Below are positions 45,420-58,824 of a DNA stretch of 64,000 nt, in pieces. Within the stretch, counting starts at the first letter, position 1. Each line of letters begins with the position of its first letter. Source of the DNA: Euprymna scolopes (lineage: Eukaryota > Mollusca > Cephalopoda > Sepiida > Sepiolidae); contig CM044489.1 of NCBI GenBank assembly GCA_024364805.1, positions 112,704,620 to 112,768,619 of the forward strand, written 5' to 3'. A program made the translations under genes and the position numbers. The notes beneath the pieces were generated by a model, which ran no database searches, had not been told where the DNA came from, and saw nothing but the letters and a program-made list of their open reading frames with translations.

Positions 45420-48400
45420 TAAATAATAAACATTCATAAAGTAAACAACACCGGCTAGGTTTGCACCAAAGATGAATACCTTGAAATGCCGGATATAAGA
45501 CAATAAAGGAACCCTAATAAAAGACGTTTTTGTGTGATCAAGTAAGAAATACATATATTGGCAGTTTGTGCTATTTGTGGAAAAAATAAAACAAAACAAT
45601 AGGGATAATAAATATGTCACATTTTATTATTATTCAATTTTCTTTGAAATTTATAATAATGAAACGTGATAAATATTTATTGAAATAATGGAAGCTAAAA
45701 GAATTTAAAGAAACGTAGATCGTAGATTTTTCACATTGCAGACACTTACAATATTGGAAACAATATTATAAAATATCTTTTTTTATTTATTTGCGTCAAA
45801 CAGGACAATCTAAAGTCACATGGTCTGTTTTTAATGTTGAAACTAATGAAGCCTCAACAAAGAAGAAATCTGCGTTCAGAATAAAATTGAACATTTTCTC
45901 ACAGATAGGGTGAATCTTCATCTTTCTTAATGAGGAACAAATACTACACTTTCATCCTTGCTTGGAGCATTGCTTTCTTTACTATTTTTATAGCAACAGT
46001 GATAAAGATTTGAGTACATAAAGCGAAAAAATATCCAACCAATATAGGACACAAAAGAGGATGAATCCTCCACCGCCTTTGAAAGAAATGAGTATGCTTA
46101 GAAGTATAGCCTAATGAAATAAAAATACATATTGAACTTTGCTTGAATGTAATATTTGTTTACCTAGATAGCTCATCTTTAACGGTAGATGCAAGATATA
46201 GTGACCAATGGTCATTTAGAAATTGATACTCTTATCTGGTTATAATAATAAAGTTGGGTACCTTTTTGGATAAAAACAACGAACACGTCCCAACATCTGA
46301 AATAAAGAAAACGAAATAAATCATTTGATCCCTTATGTAAGAATAAAGTAAAGTCTGGTTAAATATTTTTCCAGCCGTACATATAATATACTTTAATCAT
46401 TATCGTATTACCGAATGCGCATTATTCTCTGTAGATCTTGTCCTTAGAAACGTCGAGAGATATCACAAATTTTTCAGGCCTACATTATATTTCCTATGAA
46501 ACTTATGAATAGGATAACAGAAACAAACAAACTATCAACAAATCGGCAGTTTCATATCTTTAATAATTACTACTTATTATTTTTATAATGAAATTAAAAC
46601 AACAAATAAATGCCGCATTTATAGAGTTTTCTGAATGCAGTTATATGCATATAACCGGTCATAAACAACGTATTATTATTTATTACATATTTATGTCTGA
46701 CTTGAGATGAATGTTTTAATTCATCGCTTTACAATATATACTGGCTACCGAACTTTTTTCTTGAGAGATAATATCGAGATTTGCAATATACTGCTGTTCA
46801 ATACTGTATTTCCAGTGAAACAAATGCTACGCAAGTCCAACCCATTTCCGGGAAGTGAAAAAAACAGATAAGAAGCACTGAATTATTATTAATTTGGAAT
46901 TTTCTGCCATCAACATTAGCTGCCCTATAAAACTGTGAGGATCAGTCATACGTTTTATTTATTTATTTTGACTTAAATTCACCTTAAACAAGCTAAATTA
47001 TTAATGAGACATGATCAGCTACTGTTTATTAGGAATCATGCCTTAGAGAACATTCTAAGAATGTAGTTGAAGAGTCAGATATCTCATAACATTCCAATTG
47101 TATTTTTGCATGTCAGTGCATCTGAAGAAGCAGTATACATATAAGAACTTTAAGCACCTCGAGAAAATAAACCTAAGGTTAGGTGTACGATTGTAAGTCG
47201 CAGTTAGCTGGTGGAGAGAAAATATTTTTTCTAAAATTATTAGATAAAGTAACAACATTGCCTCCATTTTATTCACAAAACTGCATTAAAATTTTCCATC
47301 AAATAGCAACAGAATTTTTTTATAGCTTAACTTCGTTGAGCTAAATTTAATCGGATTTTCAAAGTGTTGTAATCAATAAATAATAAAAATGCGTAACAAT
47401 TCTGTAAAGATTCGATCTCGCTATCAATTCCATCTTTCCGCATAAGTCTTCCATGTTTTACACTTCGACCAACTAGTTATCATGTTACAAACAGTATACT
47501 GATAAAAGATTTACAGCTTAATCTTATGACATAGTAAAAAGAAACCGATGCATTGAAATCTAATTTGGTCAGATGGGAAATGAGCCATATCATTCGTACG
47601 AAAATACAACAATGAAAATTGATTGTGGACTCGTATTACACATTAACATCAAATCGATGAGGACAACATTATTGAGTGTGAATATATTGATACGTTTGCA
47701 CTCATTTGGTGTAGATCAATCGTTTAAGCATTTAATTATTTCATATTCATAATGAATATGCGGTCGGACACATGTTGAAGCAACCATAGATCAAGGTCAA
47801 TGTCAGTAGAGTAAGAGCGTCATATTATCAAATCTGATTATTATGATTATTCATTATAATGAATAGAAATTACCGAAAAGATAAATCTCCGAATCCATAA
47901 GGATTTGAGATGTAGGAAGTCACGTTTCTTCATATGCTGTGTTTAGAAAGGTAACATTTTAATTAGACAATAAGATACCGACAAATGGGAGTTCTATAAC
48001 GAAAACCTAGCAAGAATATTTCATTCATTTTTATTACATTAATTTACAAGATAATTTTATGCTAATACTTAAACGTAAACGGTTATAAATGTACAAACCA
48101 ATAGATGACTTTGATTGAAAGAGTTTAATTTACATTGCACTTAAAGTTTGGATGTTGATATAGACGTAAAACAGTGAGCCGAATAGAGGTTCAAATTACT
48201 AGAGGTTTAAAGAAAGAAAAATAAAAATAAAAATATTCTCTATCAAAAGACCACTAAAACTAGTTATTTGAAAGTTATTTAGTAATTTGAACTACTTTTT
48301 GTAAGAGAAAATATGAAGTAAGTTAATCAAAGTATATTACGTGGAAAACTTGTTAAATGGAAACAGGACTGCAGCTATGCGACAAGGTCTTGAAATCGGC

Positions 48401-48515
48401 AAACAGTGCAATCACATAAGATTAGAACGTAACTTTGCAGAGTACTCAAAAGAGAGAAGCTTTGTTGGAGCAGACAGGGTTTGTCAACAATACTTAATGA
48501 ATGAGTGAATGTTTC
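45420..48515. other. AT-rich stretch, nothing recognised
   Basis: No protein similarity, tRNA or repeat copy was found on either strand. Short open frames (for example 45360-45620 and 47055-47276, minus) have no recognisable features. Confidence 0.5.
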
Positions 48516-48517
48516 CT

Positions 48518-48518
48518 T

Positions 48519-48549
<31 letters not shown>

Positions 48550-49031
48550 NNNNNNNNNNNNNNNNNNNNNNNNNNNNNNNNNNNNNNNNNNNNNNNNNNN
48601 NNNNNNNNNNNNNNNNNNNNNNNNNNNNNNNNNNNNNNNNNNNNNNNNNNNNNNNNNNNNNNNNNNNNNNNNNNNNNNNNNNNNNNNNNNNNNNNNNNNN
48701 NNNNNNNNNNNNNNNNNNNNNNNNNNNNNNNNNNNNNNNNNNNNNNNNNNNNNNNNNNNNNNNNNNNNNNNNNNNNNNNNNNNNNNNNNNNNNNNNNNNN
48801 NNNNNNNNNNNNNNNNNNNNNNNNNNNNNNNNNNNNNNNNNNNNNNNNNNNNNNNNNNNNNNNNNNNNNNNNNNNNNNNNNNNNNNNNNNNNNNNNNNNN
48901 NNNNNNNNNNNNNNNNNNNNNNNNNNNNNNNNNNNNNNNNNNNNNNNNNNNNNNNNNNNNNNNNNNNNNNNNNNNNNNNNNNNNNNNNNNNNNNNNNNNN
49001 NNNNNNNNNNNNNNNNNNNNNNNNNNNNNNN

Positions 49032-49062
<31 letters not shown>
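48518..49062. other. Assembly gap (48550-49031) inside a (TA)n array
   Basis: TA repeats flank the 482 N on both sides, so the gap is most simply an unresolved long (TA)n array or something inserted in one. Confidence 0.97.
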
Positions 49063-49065
<3 letters not shown>

Positions 49066-51650
49066 TCAAGGTTGTTTTCTCCGTAATACAAGCATTGTTT
49101 CAATTTTAAAATGGATTACTTATGGTATACCTTATAAGCAAACGTACAATACAAAAATTGGGAAAATAAAGAAATTTATTTGTTTAAAATGATTATTTCG
49201 ACGTAATACGCTATAATCAGAATTATATTAATTTTTTGTTTCTATGGTGGTAAATGGAATGTCACAGTAGTGAGTGAATTCATGTTGTTGTATTTCGCCA
49301 ATTATATGTTCTAATGTCCGGGAGATTTAGCTTAGCGTGGTATAGAAACCAAGGTTATTTTCTCTGCGATAAAGAGTTATTCAAATATTACAATGAAGTA
49401 AGTATAGCGTAGGTCTATAAGACAAATAAAAACGCAATACTTTGAAAAATAAACAAATCCACCGAAGAGATCGTTTATAAAGATTAGAAATAATGTAGTT
49501 CTAAGTATAAACCCGAAATATCTCATAAGTTGAAGAAAATGTTCATTTTCGAATATCAAAATGCAATATGCTCGGCTGAAAAGCAGAAATAGTAGATAAA
49601 TAACTTAAGAAGATAGGAAAGTGACCCAAGTTTATCCACGAAAGATAATATGATACGGGCGTTGCTTACAATGTTTAAAGCTGGATATTTTAGTTTTAAT
49701 GATGAGGAATGCACAGTATGTTTTACGTGATGAGAAAATAAAGATATTTATTGATAATAACCATTATTACACAACATGAAACTTGAAAATAATATTAACA
49801 TATAAACATCTACAATTAATGAGCATTTAATAATACGTAGGTACAAAAACCAATACAATATTTTAGTATTGTATGAGTACAATTGGGAATGAAAGTTTGG
49901 ACCAAGTAATACTTTCAACTTATCAGCATATATTTTATATAATTGGTCTGTTTGACGATAAAGGTATTATCTATTAGTCTTAAGGGAAATATTGACTTAT
50001 TATTTAGGCAGGTATTTCTTCTTTTCCCATTAGGTCGGCGCAGAAGTACAATTAAATATACTCGTCGAAGCTCTCCAATACTTGACATTGCTTACGCAGT
50101 AAACAATGGACGTTGTTTTACTCTTCTTTTATTTTTGAATTATTTGCTGACTTAGAAGTACTTGTCTGTCAAGTTGTATGTTAAATAAATAGTTTGGAAT
50201 TCCTTGGTTCTGACTGAAGGTTTGACAGCTTGTTCGACCTTTCCCTTGTTATCCAACAAATATTCACTTTATCTAACTCACTCAATTTAAAAATAGTGAT
50301 TTAAATGAAAACGAAACAGTAAATCAAACAAAAATATGTTTTCCATGTAAAAACGAAATCGTTTTTTTTTCCATGACGCTCTACTTCACAAATATATGTG
50401 CAGTTAGAAACTCGATGATGTAGAGTCCTTCCTCTATGTGCATACCCTTAAGATTATAACACTAAGTGAATTCTATTTTTATGTGGCAGACCGATAGCCC
50501 AGATGTCAGAATTGTACAGACGCATCTAATAAGTTATTTGTAATTACAAATACGAGTCTGATCCGACAATATTAAATAAAATTATTTATGAATCTATAAA
50601 AAAAATAATAGGATTTCGATAATTGTCGGGTTGATAGCAAGGATTTCAAATGAAATTAAATGAAAGACGAATGGTAAAAGAAAAAAAAAGATAGATAATG
50701 GAATTTTTTAAATGGGAACGCGAGGAATATGCGCAAATATTAGAAAAACTTGAATATAAAAAATGCAAAATATAGTTAAAATATTCAGAGTTAATTCATT
50801 TTTGGGGTCTGTGCTGTTGTTGGCTTAGTAGTAAATATGCATTATAAATGCAGGTTGGGAAATGTTTTTATTATTAAACCGAACTTCTTTATTATAGATA
50901 TGCGAAAGACTTAATAAACGTTAAGTGATTTGCATTATTCCTTTGAAAACGAACTTATATAAATCATTCTTTCATTTTTATGGTTCTAGTGTACGTTTTT
51001 TTCTTTCTGTTTGGCTGATTGCACGCTTTTTTACTTTTCTAAGTATTATTATATATAGGTAGAATCTAATATTCAAGGGAAAAGTGGTTCTAATAACAAA
51101 TACGCAGTCCGCATTGGGAATGGAGAATTATACATTTATTCCGCCTCATTAAAATCCAATCGCTTAAAATGAATATTCAAATTAGCGAATTATTTTTTAA
51201 GGAGATAAGATAGTTGGAATTAAAAAAGTTAAAATCGTATATTTTAAGAGTGTATTTAAAATAAATATAAAAATAAAAGTAAAATAGTAAAAAGATATAA
51301 ACATAAAAATAAAGTAAAACTAAAATAATTTAGAGATTTTAACAATAAACAGTATGTTTATAAAATAACGTTTACGCAAATTGTTCAGTGTCTGTAATTT
51401 AATGAAGAGAAAAAATGAAGAGAAAAATTAGATCTTATATATATCATTGAGTTTTTAAATAGTAGGGAGTGGAGACAAAAAGAGAAAAAAGAGGGAAAGA
51501 ACCTCATAACAAAAGTTATTTTTAGAATAGTGCAAGGGTGAAAGTAGTATAGAATCAATAGACAACTTGCAACGAAAATAAATCAGTCAAAGGTGAGAGT
51601 TGGGAGAAAGTGTATATGAGAGAGGATGATAGAACTCATAAGTGAAAGGG
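49063..51650. other. AT-rich stretch, nothing recognised
   Basis: No coding similarity, RNA gene or clear repeat noticed. Confidence 0.5.
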
Positions 51651-51654
51651 GTGA

Positions 51655-52085
51655 TGATTGTCTATAAATATAGAAGTTATTAAATCAGAAGCAAACATGA
51701 AATTATTCAATTTAACGGTTGAGCCAACGCTAGTAAAATATAAAAAACTTTTAAAATATAAGAACGTTTATAGGAATAAAAATTATTAGCAATAAAACTA
51801 TATAATTAGACAACCTACAGAGTATTATAATTCTATACTATAATTCTAATTCTAGATATTGAAGTTTTTTTTATATTAGATCAGCAGCAATTCATTCAAT
51901 TAGAATTCATAAAATATGTATGGTACTTCGTATGTTGTCTAATTATATCATTTTATTGCTGATAATTGTTACCCCAATAAACGTCCTTATATTTTGATAT
52001 ATTAACTTAGCGTTGGTTTAGTCGATCAATTGAATAATTTTATTTTTAACTCTGATTTAGTCACTTCTTCTTTTATAGATATTCG
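51655..52085. mobile_element. Foldback (MITE-like) element, arms about 150 bp
   Basis: Left-arm words AATTATTCAATTTAACGGTT, GAACGTTTATAGGAATAAAA and AGCAATAAAACTATATAATT AGACAAC are mirrored on the right by TTGTCTAATTATATCATTTT ATTGCT, ACCCCAATAAACGTCC and GATCAATTGAATAATTTTAT. The centre near 51880 is AT-rich with no open frame. Sequence is unrelated to the foldbacks at 16.6, 20.5 and 22 kb. Confidence 0.75.
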
Positions 52086-52261
52086 CTTTCTTCTGATCGC
52101 AATTGTTAGGAAAATTATTTTATAAAAAGAACAGCCTGAAATAATAGAAATCATTTTGACATGCAGACATTATACTCACGTCAGGGAAATACAGCTGAAG
52201 TTGTTCATTATAAACTAGAAGACCGTCCGGCATAGCTCGGTCGTAAAATACGATTGACTAT

Positions 52262-53015
52262 GATACTTTGATTAATGCAGATTTCGTAGGTATTATTATT
52301 TTATATTGGACCCAATATAGTAATGGTTTAAAAAGTTAAAAAATGACTCGTGTGCCACCACTGAGATTCGAAACTAAATCGTTTAGCTCACGATCTACTT
52401 TTTCCGTTGACGTTAATGCCAACGCTATTAAGACATGTTTGCTGCAAGGCTTAAACTTAAAATTAAAAAAAAATAAAACATGAACCAATAATTATTACGT
52501 TACGCATGCATATTCGTAATGCCGTCTTTGAGATTCACCTGGCCAATTCCATTTATTTTAATTTCACAGTTTTGCACCGATTTCCCCCGGCCAAAACCAA
52601 CTATGAAGTTTCGCATATATTCGACTACCCTATATATAAGGTTTAACGTTTGTAGACCAAAAACTGGCAGATGAATTTGGTAGGCAATTTTTTTTAAATA
52701 AATATATACACGCATACATAAATATATATAGAAAGAGGTTTGTGTTTTCTATTACTTTTTACGCAATTATTATGTAACTATACATCATTTACAATATCTG
52801 CATGGATATACTTACACGTAGTAGTTAACTAGAAATGATCTTCCGATAAGAAATCGAAAAAACTAATAGGAAATTAATTAAAATGAATGTTTAAAAGAAT
52901 TTGCAAATTAGCTAGATCTTTTACAGATGAATTCAATTTAACGAACCATATATGACAAAGTTGTATTTTCTTTTTAAATAAATAGAAAAATATTGTTGAA
53001 TATGAATCTCAATAC
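52262..53015 (-). repeat. Dispersed repeat family A, copy 2 (about 750 bp)
   Basis: Full-length partner of 35515-36255. Here the middle has AAATAAATATATACACGCAT instead of a long (TA)n array. On the minus strand GTTTCGAATCTCAGTGGTGG with GGCATTAACGTC upstream keeps the tRNA-like words. Confidence 0.8.
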
Positions 53016-53049
53016 ACTAAAATACAGATTCATCGGAGTATAGATTATA

Positions 53050-53880
53050 TATACGACGATTTCACTTTCATAATGCATCCATTATTTCTAGAGAGAGACT
53101 AAAACCAGTCACACCGTGAATAACAATGAAAGTGATTATAAGCATCTATTTTTCTTTGATAATAAAAAGTGTCGCCATTTAAGATGATATAATAATTGAT
53201 TTCACGAAACGATCAACCACGCATATCATCAACGTAAACAGAAAAAAAAACATTATTAGAAAACTTGTAATTAGAGCGTGATTAGGTAATGGTCGAGTGT
53301 CCAACACTCAGCGATTATCACAAGGATAAAGGAAAGATGAAAGTTGAAATGTTCATCTGTTTGAGACGATGATGAGAATATTTTAATATAATTGCTTGGC
53401 AACCACAAAATGGAATAAAACATGAAAGACTTTGAACAACTCTTAATACTAATTGATGTTACGTTTGCCTTGTTTTGTGAAGCAGTCTTCTTATATAATA
53501 TATTTTTCTTGCTATTACTATGCATACATAAAAATACAATAATAGAATAGCGAGACCAATTGAGTATCATGCTTATCCTAGTGTAATAGTTACTTTATAA
53601 TCTTGAGCAATGTTGAAATAAATAGGAAAAGAAACATATGCATAATATTTTACGTGGCAACATCAGCGTATAATATACTATCAAACCTGATTCAAGCATT
53701 TCCAGGGAAAAACTAAGGAACCCAAAATCTACAGCTTCAAGACCTGCACCAATATTACTATTTTATTAATATTTTGTAATTTTATGATTATCAATTTCTA
53801 GTTATGCATAAAACAACGTAACTATTTGTATTATTTTTTCATTTATTTATTGCGAACTAATATTCTAATCCTCTGATTGC
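53050..53880. other. AT-rich stretch, nothing recognised
   Basis: No coding similarity or repeat copy noticed. Confidence 0.5.
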
Positions 53881-54085
53881 TGTTTCACGACGTTTCGCCC
53901 AACTATTTCCGCCGTATCGCCTAACTGAATCCTCCGCTATTACTGCCTTCCATAGCTTTTGTTGTCTTACCACGTTTTGGCCAATTAAGCTTCTGACCGG
54001 CTTTGGGTAGGATTGAAACTGCTATCTGCATACAATGCTCACCTGGAACCGTAGAGATCCACTGCGCCATGGGGGCCGTGGGCAG
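53845..54085 (-). mobile_element. tRNA-like unit with PLE-type tail, copy 1
   Basis: On the minus strand CATGGCGCAGTGGATC (an A-box match, near 54070) is followed by GCAGTTTCAATCCTACCC (B-box-like, near 54020), giving tRNA-like spacing. Further on GGCCAAAACGTGG and then AATAGTTGGGCGAAACGTCG (near 53900) are words of the kind found in PLE tails. The end TAGTTCGCAATAAATAAATG resembles the end of the neighbouring unit. A short non-autonomous element built from a tRNA-like head and a PLE-like tail is the best reading. Confidence 0.45.
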
Positions 54086-54314
54086 AGGATAGAGGCGTTG
54101 GATACGGACATTGTTTTCCAACTAACTATTGTTGATTGATGGCAAGTAACATTCGTAATCCACAGAATTCATTGCTATATTCGAAAAACTTTTATAAAAT
54201 AAATTATTTGATTGATGAGACTAAAGACAAACAAAATTCATACTAAAAGTGTTAGCAATTACCTGTTATATAAAAAGTAAAGTACCTAGAAATATTCAGT
54301 TTAAATTAAATATT

Positions 54315-54505
54315 TACAGTAAATTTTATTTATTTGCGGATTATCCTCATCTTTTATAGTTGTTTTTTAACAACGTTTCGCCCAACTATTCCTCCGACCT
54401 TCGTCAGGTTGGTAACCGCAGCGGGATAGGAATGCTGAATGTTTAACGGTATCTCAGTAATTACTACCATGCCATTTCCAGTAAATAAAATTTCACTGCC
54501 CAGTG
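54315..54505 (-). mobile_element. tRNA-like unit with PLE-type tail, copy 2
   Basis: On the minus strand AAATGGCATGGTAGTAATTA (A-box-like), CATTCCTATCCCGCTGCGG (B-box-like) and ACCAACCTGACGAAGGTCGG with AATAGTTGGGCGAAACGTTG (54400-54365) follow in order, ending ATAATCCGCAAATAAATAAA. It shares head order and tail with the unit at 53.85-54.08 kb. CTGACGA and GAAAC are hammerhead core words, but the bases between them do not form a good stem II. Confidence 0.5.
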
Positions 54506-54779
54506 AAGACAATACTAAGTATAGAATTGCGAATTGTTTCATATGTATATACGGTCATGGCTGACACATTCTTCCCCTGTGGATTAAATAAAGGGTTTCG
54601 TTTGAAATTCCATGCAGATTCCCGAGTTCGACAAAAAAATCTCAAGTTCCGCAAGATATATCTGAAGAAGTTCGAAGATTTCATCAGTCAACATGCTGTG
54701 TAAATAATACTTAAGATGAGAACAGTTATCCGAATAATCCAAATTATTCAAATTCTTAATCTCCATCTCAAAAATTCAG

Positions 54780-57035
54780 AAACACAAAAACCAATTCCGT
54801 AAATATTCAGATAAATAATATTCCTATTATCTTGTTGAAAATCAGTTATCGTTTGTAAGTATAGTGTTAATTAAATTCTATCCTGGAAAATTAGTTATAT
54901 ATTTTTAGTATATTAATAATTTAATTACTGAGTATTTTTACAGGAGAGACAAATTCGGATACTATAAAAATTATCTGTTTATCTTGAATAATATAGAAAC
55001 GGTATCAAGAGATGATTTCATAATAATCCAGTTAACGTCACTACCTATGCAAGTTGAAATCGACATCTTCACGTAGGTTACGTAAGCAGCCGGGAAATGT
55101 TAAAATGACTCTTAATTTTAAAAGCAATTTTTAACACAAGAAAACGGGGTAATTTCGCTTGATATAGCGTGTTTAAAGTCATTTTCCATTTAAAACATTT
55201 TCCTTGATTAAATTAATGTTACGCTTTCATTGAATCTTTTGACAGCTAAATTGGATTATAGCTTCGACATCAGAATGCTTGGAAGTAGATTGGATACTAT
55301 CTGCTCTATTGCTCTAACTGTATACCCATGTCTATTTTCTATATGAATTGATAGCAGAGAATGCTGCCCGTGTATGTAAAGGCAATCATTCTCTAAATTG
55401 ATCTATTTGGTTGATATACCATGTCCAATTACATATTTTATCGTGAATACATCATTAAATAAATATTCTGTTGTATTAATATTCATTTTGCCCTCTTCAC
55501 ATACATTCTCACAACCTACCAGACAAGCAACAACAACCCTGTCCCTCTACCGTTGAGAGTCATTTTATGCTAATAGATCCTTCCTTAAATGACTACACTT
55601 TGAAATTCTATTCCTGCTCTAAATGCACTTACAGACGTTTAAATGTAACGCGTATGTACATCTTGCGGACTAAACCGTTACAAAATCCCTAATAGACATT
55701 ACCCCAATTAGTAGCACCTCACGTCAAAGTGCACTTGTTTGAGATAAAGGAGATAATATCAAATCTTAATTTTAAATAGCAATATTATTAATAACAGTAA
55801 GTTTGTGACATTAAGATTTTTTACAACTGAGTTAAAATATGTTCTATTTGGCCTAACTAGTTATCGATTACCCCAAATCATATGTCTGATTTGTTTCTGA
55901 GAGGCCTTCAAGTCGATTGATTCTGACATGCAATATGAAGGATCGATTACGTAAATATTTCACAAGCATAAATACTAGATTATCTGTAACCACGGGAACA
56001 TTATTTTGCTGCTCATGTTTTAGGAATTGCGAGTCTTCATCTAGCGCATTCTCGTTAGGAAACTTACATTCTCAGGAATATTTATTCTATCTGTGAATCA
56101 TACTGTATTTTTCTTCTTATAATAAAATTATATGTCGTAATTAATATGAGTGTTTATCATAAATGTAATATTATTTTAGATATTTTTGTTTGTGGAAAGC
56201 AAGAATTCAGCTTTATGACAAATTTAACTGCACACTTTGAGTGTAGTATTGCAGTCAGTCAAATCTATTTTGTAAGCGTCAGACCTCATTTTAGTAAGAC
56301 TGATTTAAACTCGATTGTTTTCTTATCGTATTGAAGATGGACCATCCTAGCAAAGTTCCAGCTATTCACGTGCTCTTATCTATTCAAACCAAGAGATCTT
56401 TTCAAGATTCTAACTGTCAACTGAATGGAATTATCGTTCTAGAAACGAAATGTATTTAATTATATGCTGTGGTATAAATAATAGGTTTTAATCGATCAGG
56501 GCATGTATTTAAATCAGACAGAATAATGTAACCATCAGAACAAAACATACACTCGCTAATATATTGAAACGCATTTGTACATCTTTAATTGTTTCTGTTT
56601 AATGTTGCATATCAAGGCGCGCTGATTGCTATGATTTTATCTTTCATGCAACCAGAAACTTGATCGAGGAATATCTGTTTTAAATGCACAGACTTCCATT
56701 GCCATTAATATTTTTGTTGTTTTATTCATTATTTCCACAATGTCCGTCACTCTAAAGATGCGAATGACGTACCACTAAACTCGCCTCCGAGTCAAGATTG
56801 TTTCTCCTGGTGAATTATTTCGACCAGACGGAATTTCTGCAATTGTCGTTGAATCTCCGAAACTAGATTAACAATAATAAAAATGGAGGGGATACCAGCT
56901 CTTGCAAAAATATTATTATTTGTAACTTTGTCCCTCCAAAAAGTTCCAAGAATTTTCTACAGATTACGCATGAGAAATGTGTTCAATTTCCCTTCTTGGT
57001 GGTTGTAGATTGTCCATGCTATGCTGTCGTACAGA
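54780..57035. other. Stretch with no recognised gene
   Basis: Neither strand shows a known protein family. The open frame at 56146-56334 has no features. No repeat copy noticed. Confidence 0.5.
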
Positions 57036-57041
57036 AGGATT

Positions 57042-57290
57042 TTTTGTTTGGTTGTTTTATGGCATATCAACCTTTTTCAGGTTATTTAATGCCGAATCTA
57101 ATGATTTTCATGAAAAATATTTACATAGAATACATTTGTTGTTTTCAAGTCGGTTTCAATTTAAACCATAGTTGGGACCCTAACAGGTACTACCACTCTG
57201 GGTTAGAGTGGACCTGGGAGAAATGGTAATTAAAGGGTGGTTCCACACTCCCCAAAGCCCGCAAGCTGGGGCCTCACCACTGGATATAGT
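57042..57290 (+). repeat. Dispersed repeat family C, copy 2
   Basis: Same orientation as copy 1 at 10251-10505 and roughly 85 percent alike by eye. It joins directly to LINE-like sequence on its right. The GGCAT-ATC-AACC ... GGTT-ATTTA-ATGCC double stem is intact here. Confidence 0.85.
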
Positions 57291-57599
57291 ACAGAAGGGT
57301 TCTGATGACACAGGCAATGCAGACGCCTACTGTTGTTGTGAGATATTTGAATCCCACATTCGAATTTTCAATTTTGTAAGTTTAGTGGATCGGTTTTTAC
57401 CTATTTGTTGAGTTCTATATAGAGAGATAGGTTGTCTGAACCTGTAGACCCTAGAATAGTGGAAATGATGGACTACATAAAAGCACTGTCAATTTATAGT
57501 GAGTATGAGTAATGCTGTTCCTTGGCTCATGACCTGAGTTTTTTTCAGGCTGATTTATTTGCAAGCATTGGATAACTTGCCCATGAGCTTTGTAGTCCT

Positions 57600-58235
57600 T
57601 GTTTAGTGTAAGATATTACACCACCGCATTATCATAAGTATATCGTGGGCAATATGTCCTACTTTGTTTTCTGTTGAATACAGTTCATAATAGTGTTCGA
57701 CGATTTTTTTTCAGTTGTTCGTATTTATCTGTAAGAATTGCGCCTTTTTTTGACTTCAGAGGAGCAGTTTTTACGGCACTTGGACCGATTGATTTTTGAA
57801 TGCCGTTTTATATTGCCTTGATGTTTCAGTATTTCAGATTGTTGGGTAGAGTTGCATAGTTTGTTCCAGTACTCCTTTATACAGTCGCGTACTATCAGGA
57901 GTTCATGATTCTTGTGCTTTTGCATGTAAGTGACAAATTCAGCATCCTTGTCATCAGCTTCTGACATTGTGAAGCATAGATACACATTAGAGTGATAGGT
58001 GCATCTGTGGTGTTGACGTACAGTGACATTATGCGAGCAGTGGACGTCTGACCTAGCTGGACCTTAACGAGGAGAGCCTTTTTGACCGCGAAGTCAACAC
58101 CGTGCTCTCTTGTTTAATCTTTTTTATTCCTTTGCCAAATGGTGTAGTCTGGCTCTTTGAAGCTTCCTGAATCTCCTATACGGACTTCCTGCAAGGCATC
58201 AATGTCTATCCCTAAAAGATGTGCAATCAGCAATT
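57600..58235 (-). mobile_element. RTE-like LINE, APE endonuclease and linker region, decayed
   Basis: On the minus strand: GIDIDALQEVRIGDSGSFKE and PDYTIWQRN (58222-58135), EHGVDFAVKKALL (58112), ARIMSLYVNTTDAPITLMCI YA (58040-57975), then IQKSIGPSAVKTAPLKSKKG with AILTDKYEQLKKIVEHYYEL YSTENK (57800-57675). The first part is the exonuclease/phosphatase (APE) fold segment that reads (L)QE.R....G in these LINEs; the second is the conserved linker before the RT. The Glu of LQEVR is the expected metal ligand. Middle parts are deleted and the RT is missing. It is of the same broad type as the element at 39.1-40.3 kb but covers a different part. Confidence 0.75.
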
Positions 58236-58239
58236 TCTC

Positions 58240-58770
58240 TACGATCTAGCAACTATGAAGTGATTTCCACGAGATCTGAGATTTACGTGCTTGCCTCGTA
58301 CTTCTCCTCAAACTCCACTTGAGACCAAACAAATTACTCTCTCCCAAATTCGCATTTGCGCAAAAAGACCACACTCAATGATTCGAAAATTACTACTTCT
58401 TATGTTCGTGATATCATAAAAACCTACAAAATACGAAAGTGTGTAGGCCTAATTTACTCTCTGCAGCACTATTAAAATGTGTTCTGCTTATATTGCCCCA
58501 ATTCTCTCCTAAACACTTAAACAAATGCCTTACAGAGTTTAGCTTTCCCGAATGCTGATGAATTGCTTGTATTTCACCATTTTACAAAGATCCAAGTTAA
58601 ACATTGACAGAGTCAGTAATAGTTTAACTATCTCTCACCTTTTGCAAAATCTTCCAGTCCCTAATCAATCAAGCACGAGTCCACCACTTCACAAATATTA
58701 GACGTCTTTTCAACAAACCATACGGATGTAGGCGGGTTCGATCTACTGCAGATAAACTAAATCTTATCAA
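58240..58770. other. No clear assignment
   Basis: Plus-strand translation around 58330-58400 (TLSQIRICAKRPHSMIRK) is vaguely like LINE pre-RT sequence, but too short to call. Confidence 0.25.

Positions 58771-58772
<2 letters not shown>

Positions 58773-58811
<39 letters not shown>
58773..58811. repeat. (TA)n microsatellite at mariner 3' end
   Basis: Pure TA tract that abuts the end of the mariner coding remnant. Confidence 0.95.
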
Positions 58812-58814
<3 letters not shown>

Positions 58815-58824
58815 ATGCATTGTA

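Noticed and set aside
54493-54766. Overlapping 60-66 residue frames on both strands
   Set aside because: No family resemblance; adjacent to short repeat elements; overlapping open frames on both strands point to chance.
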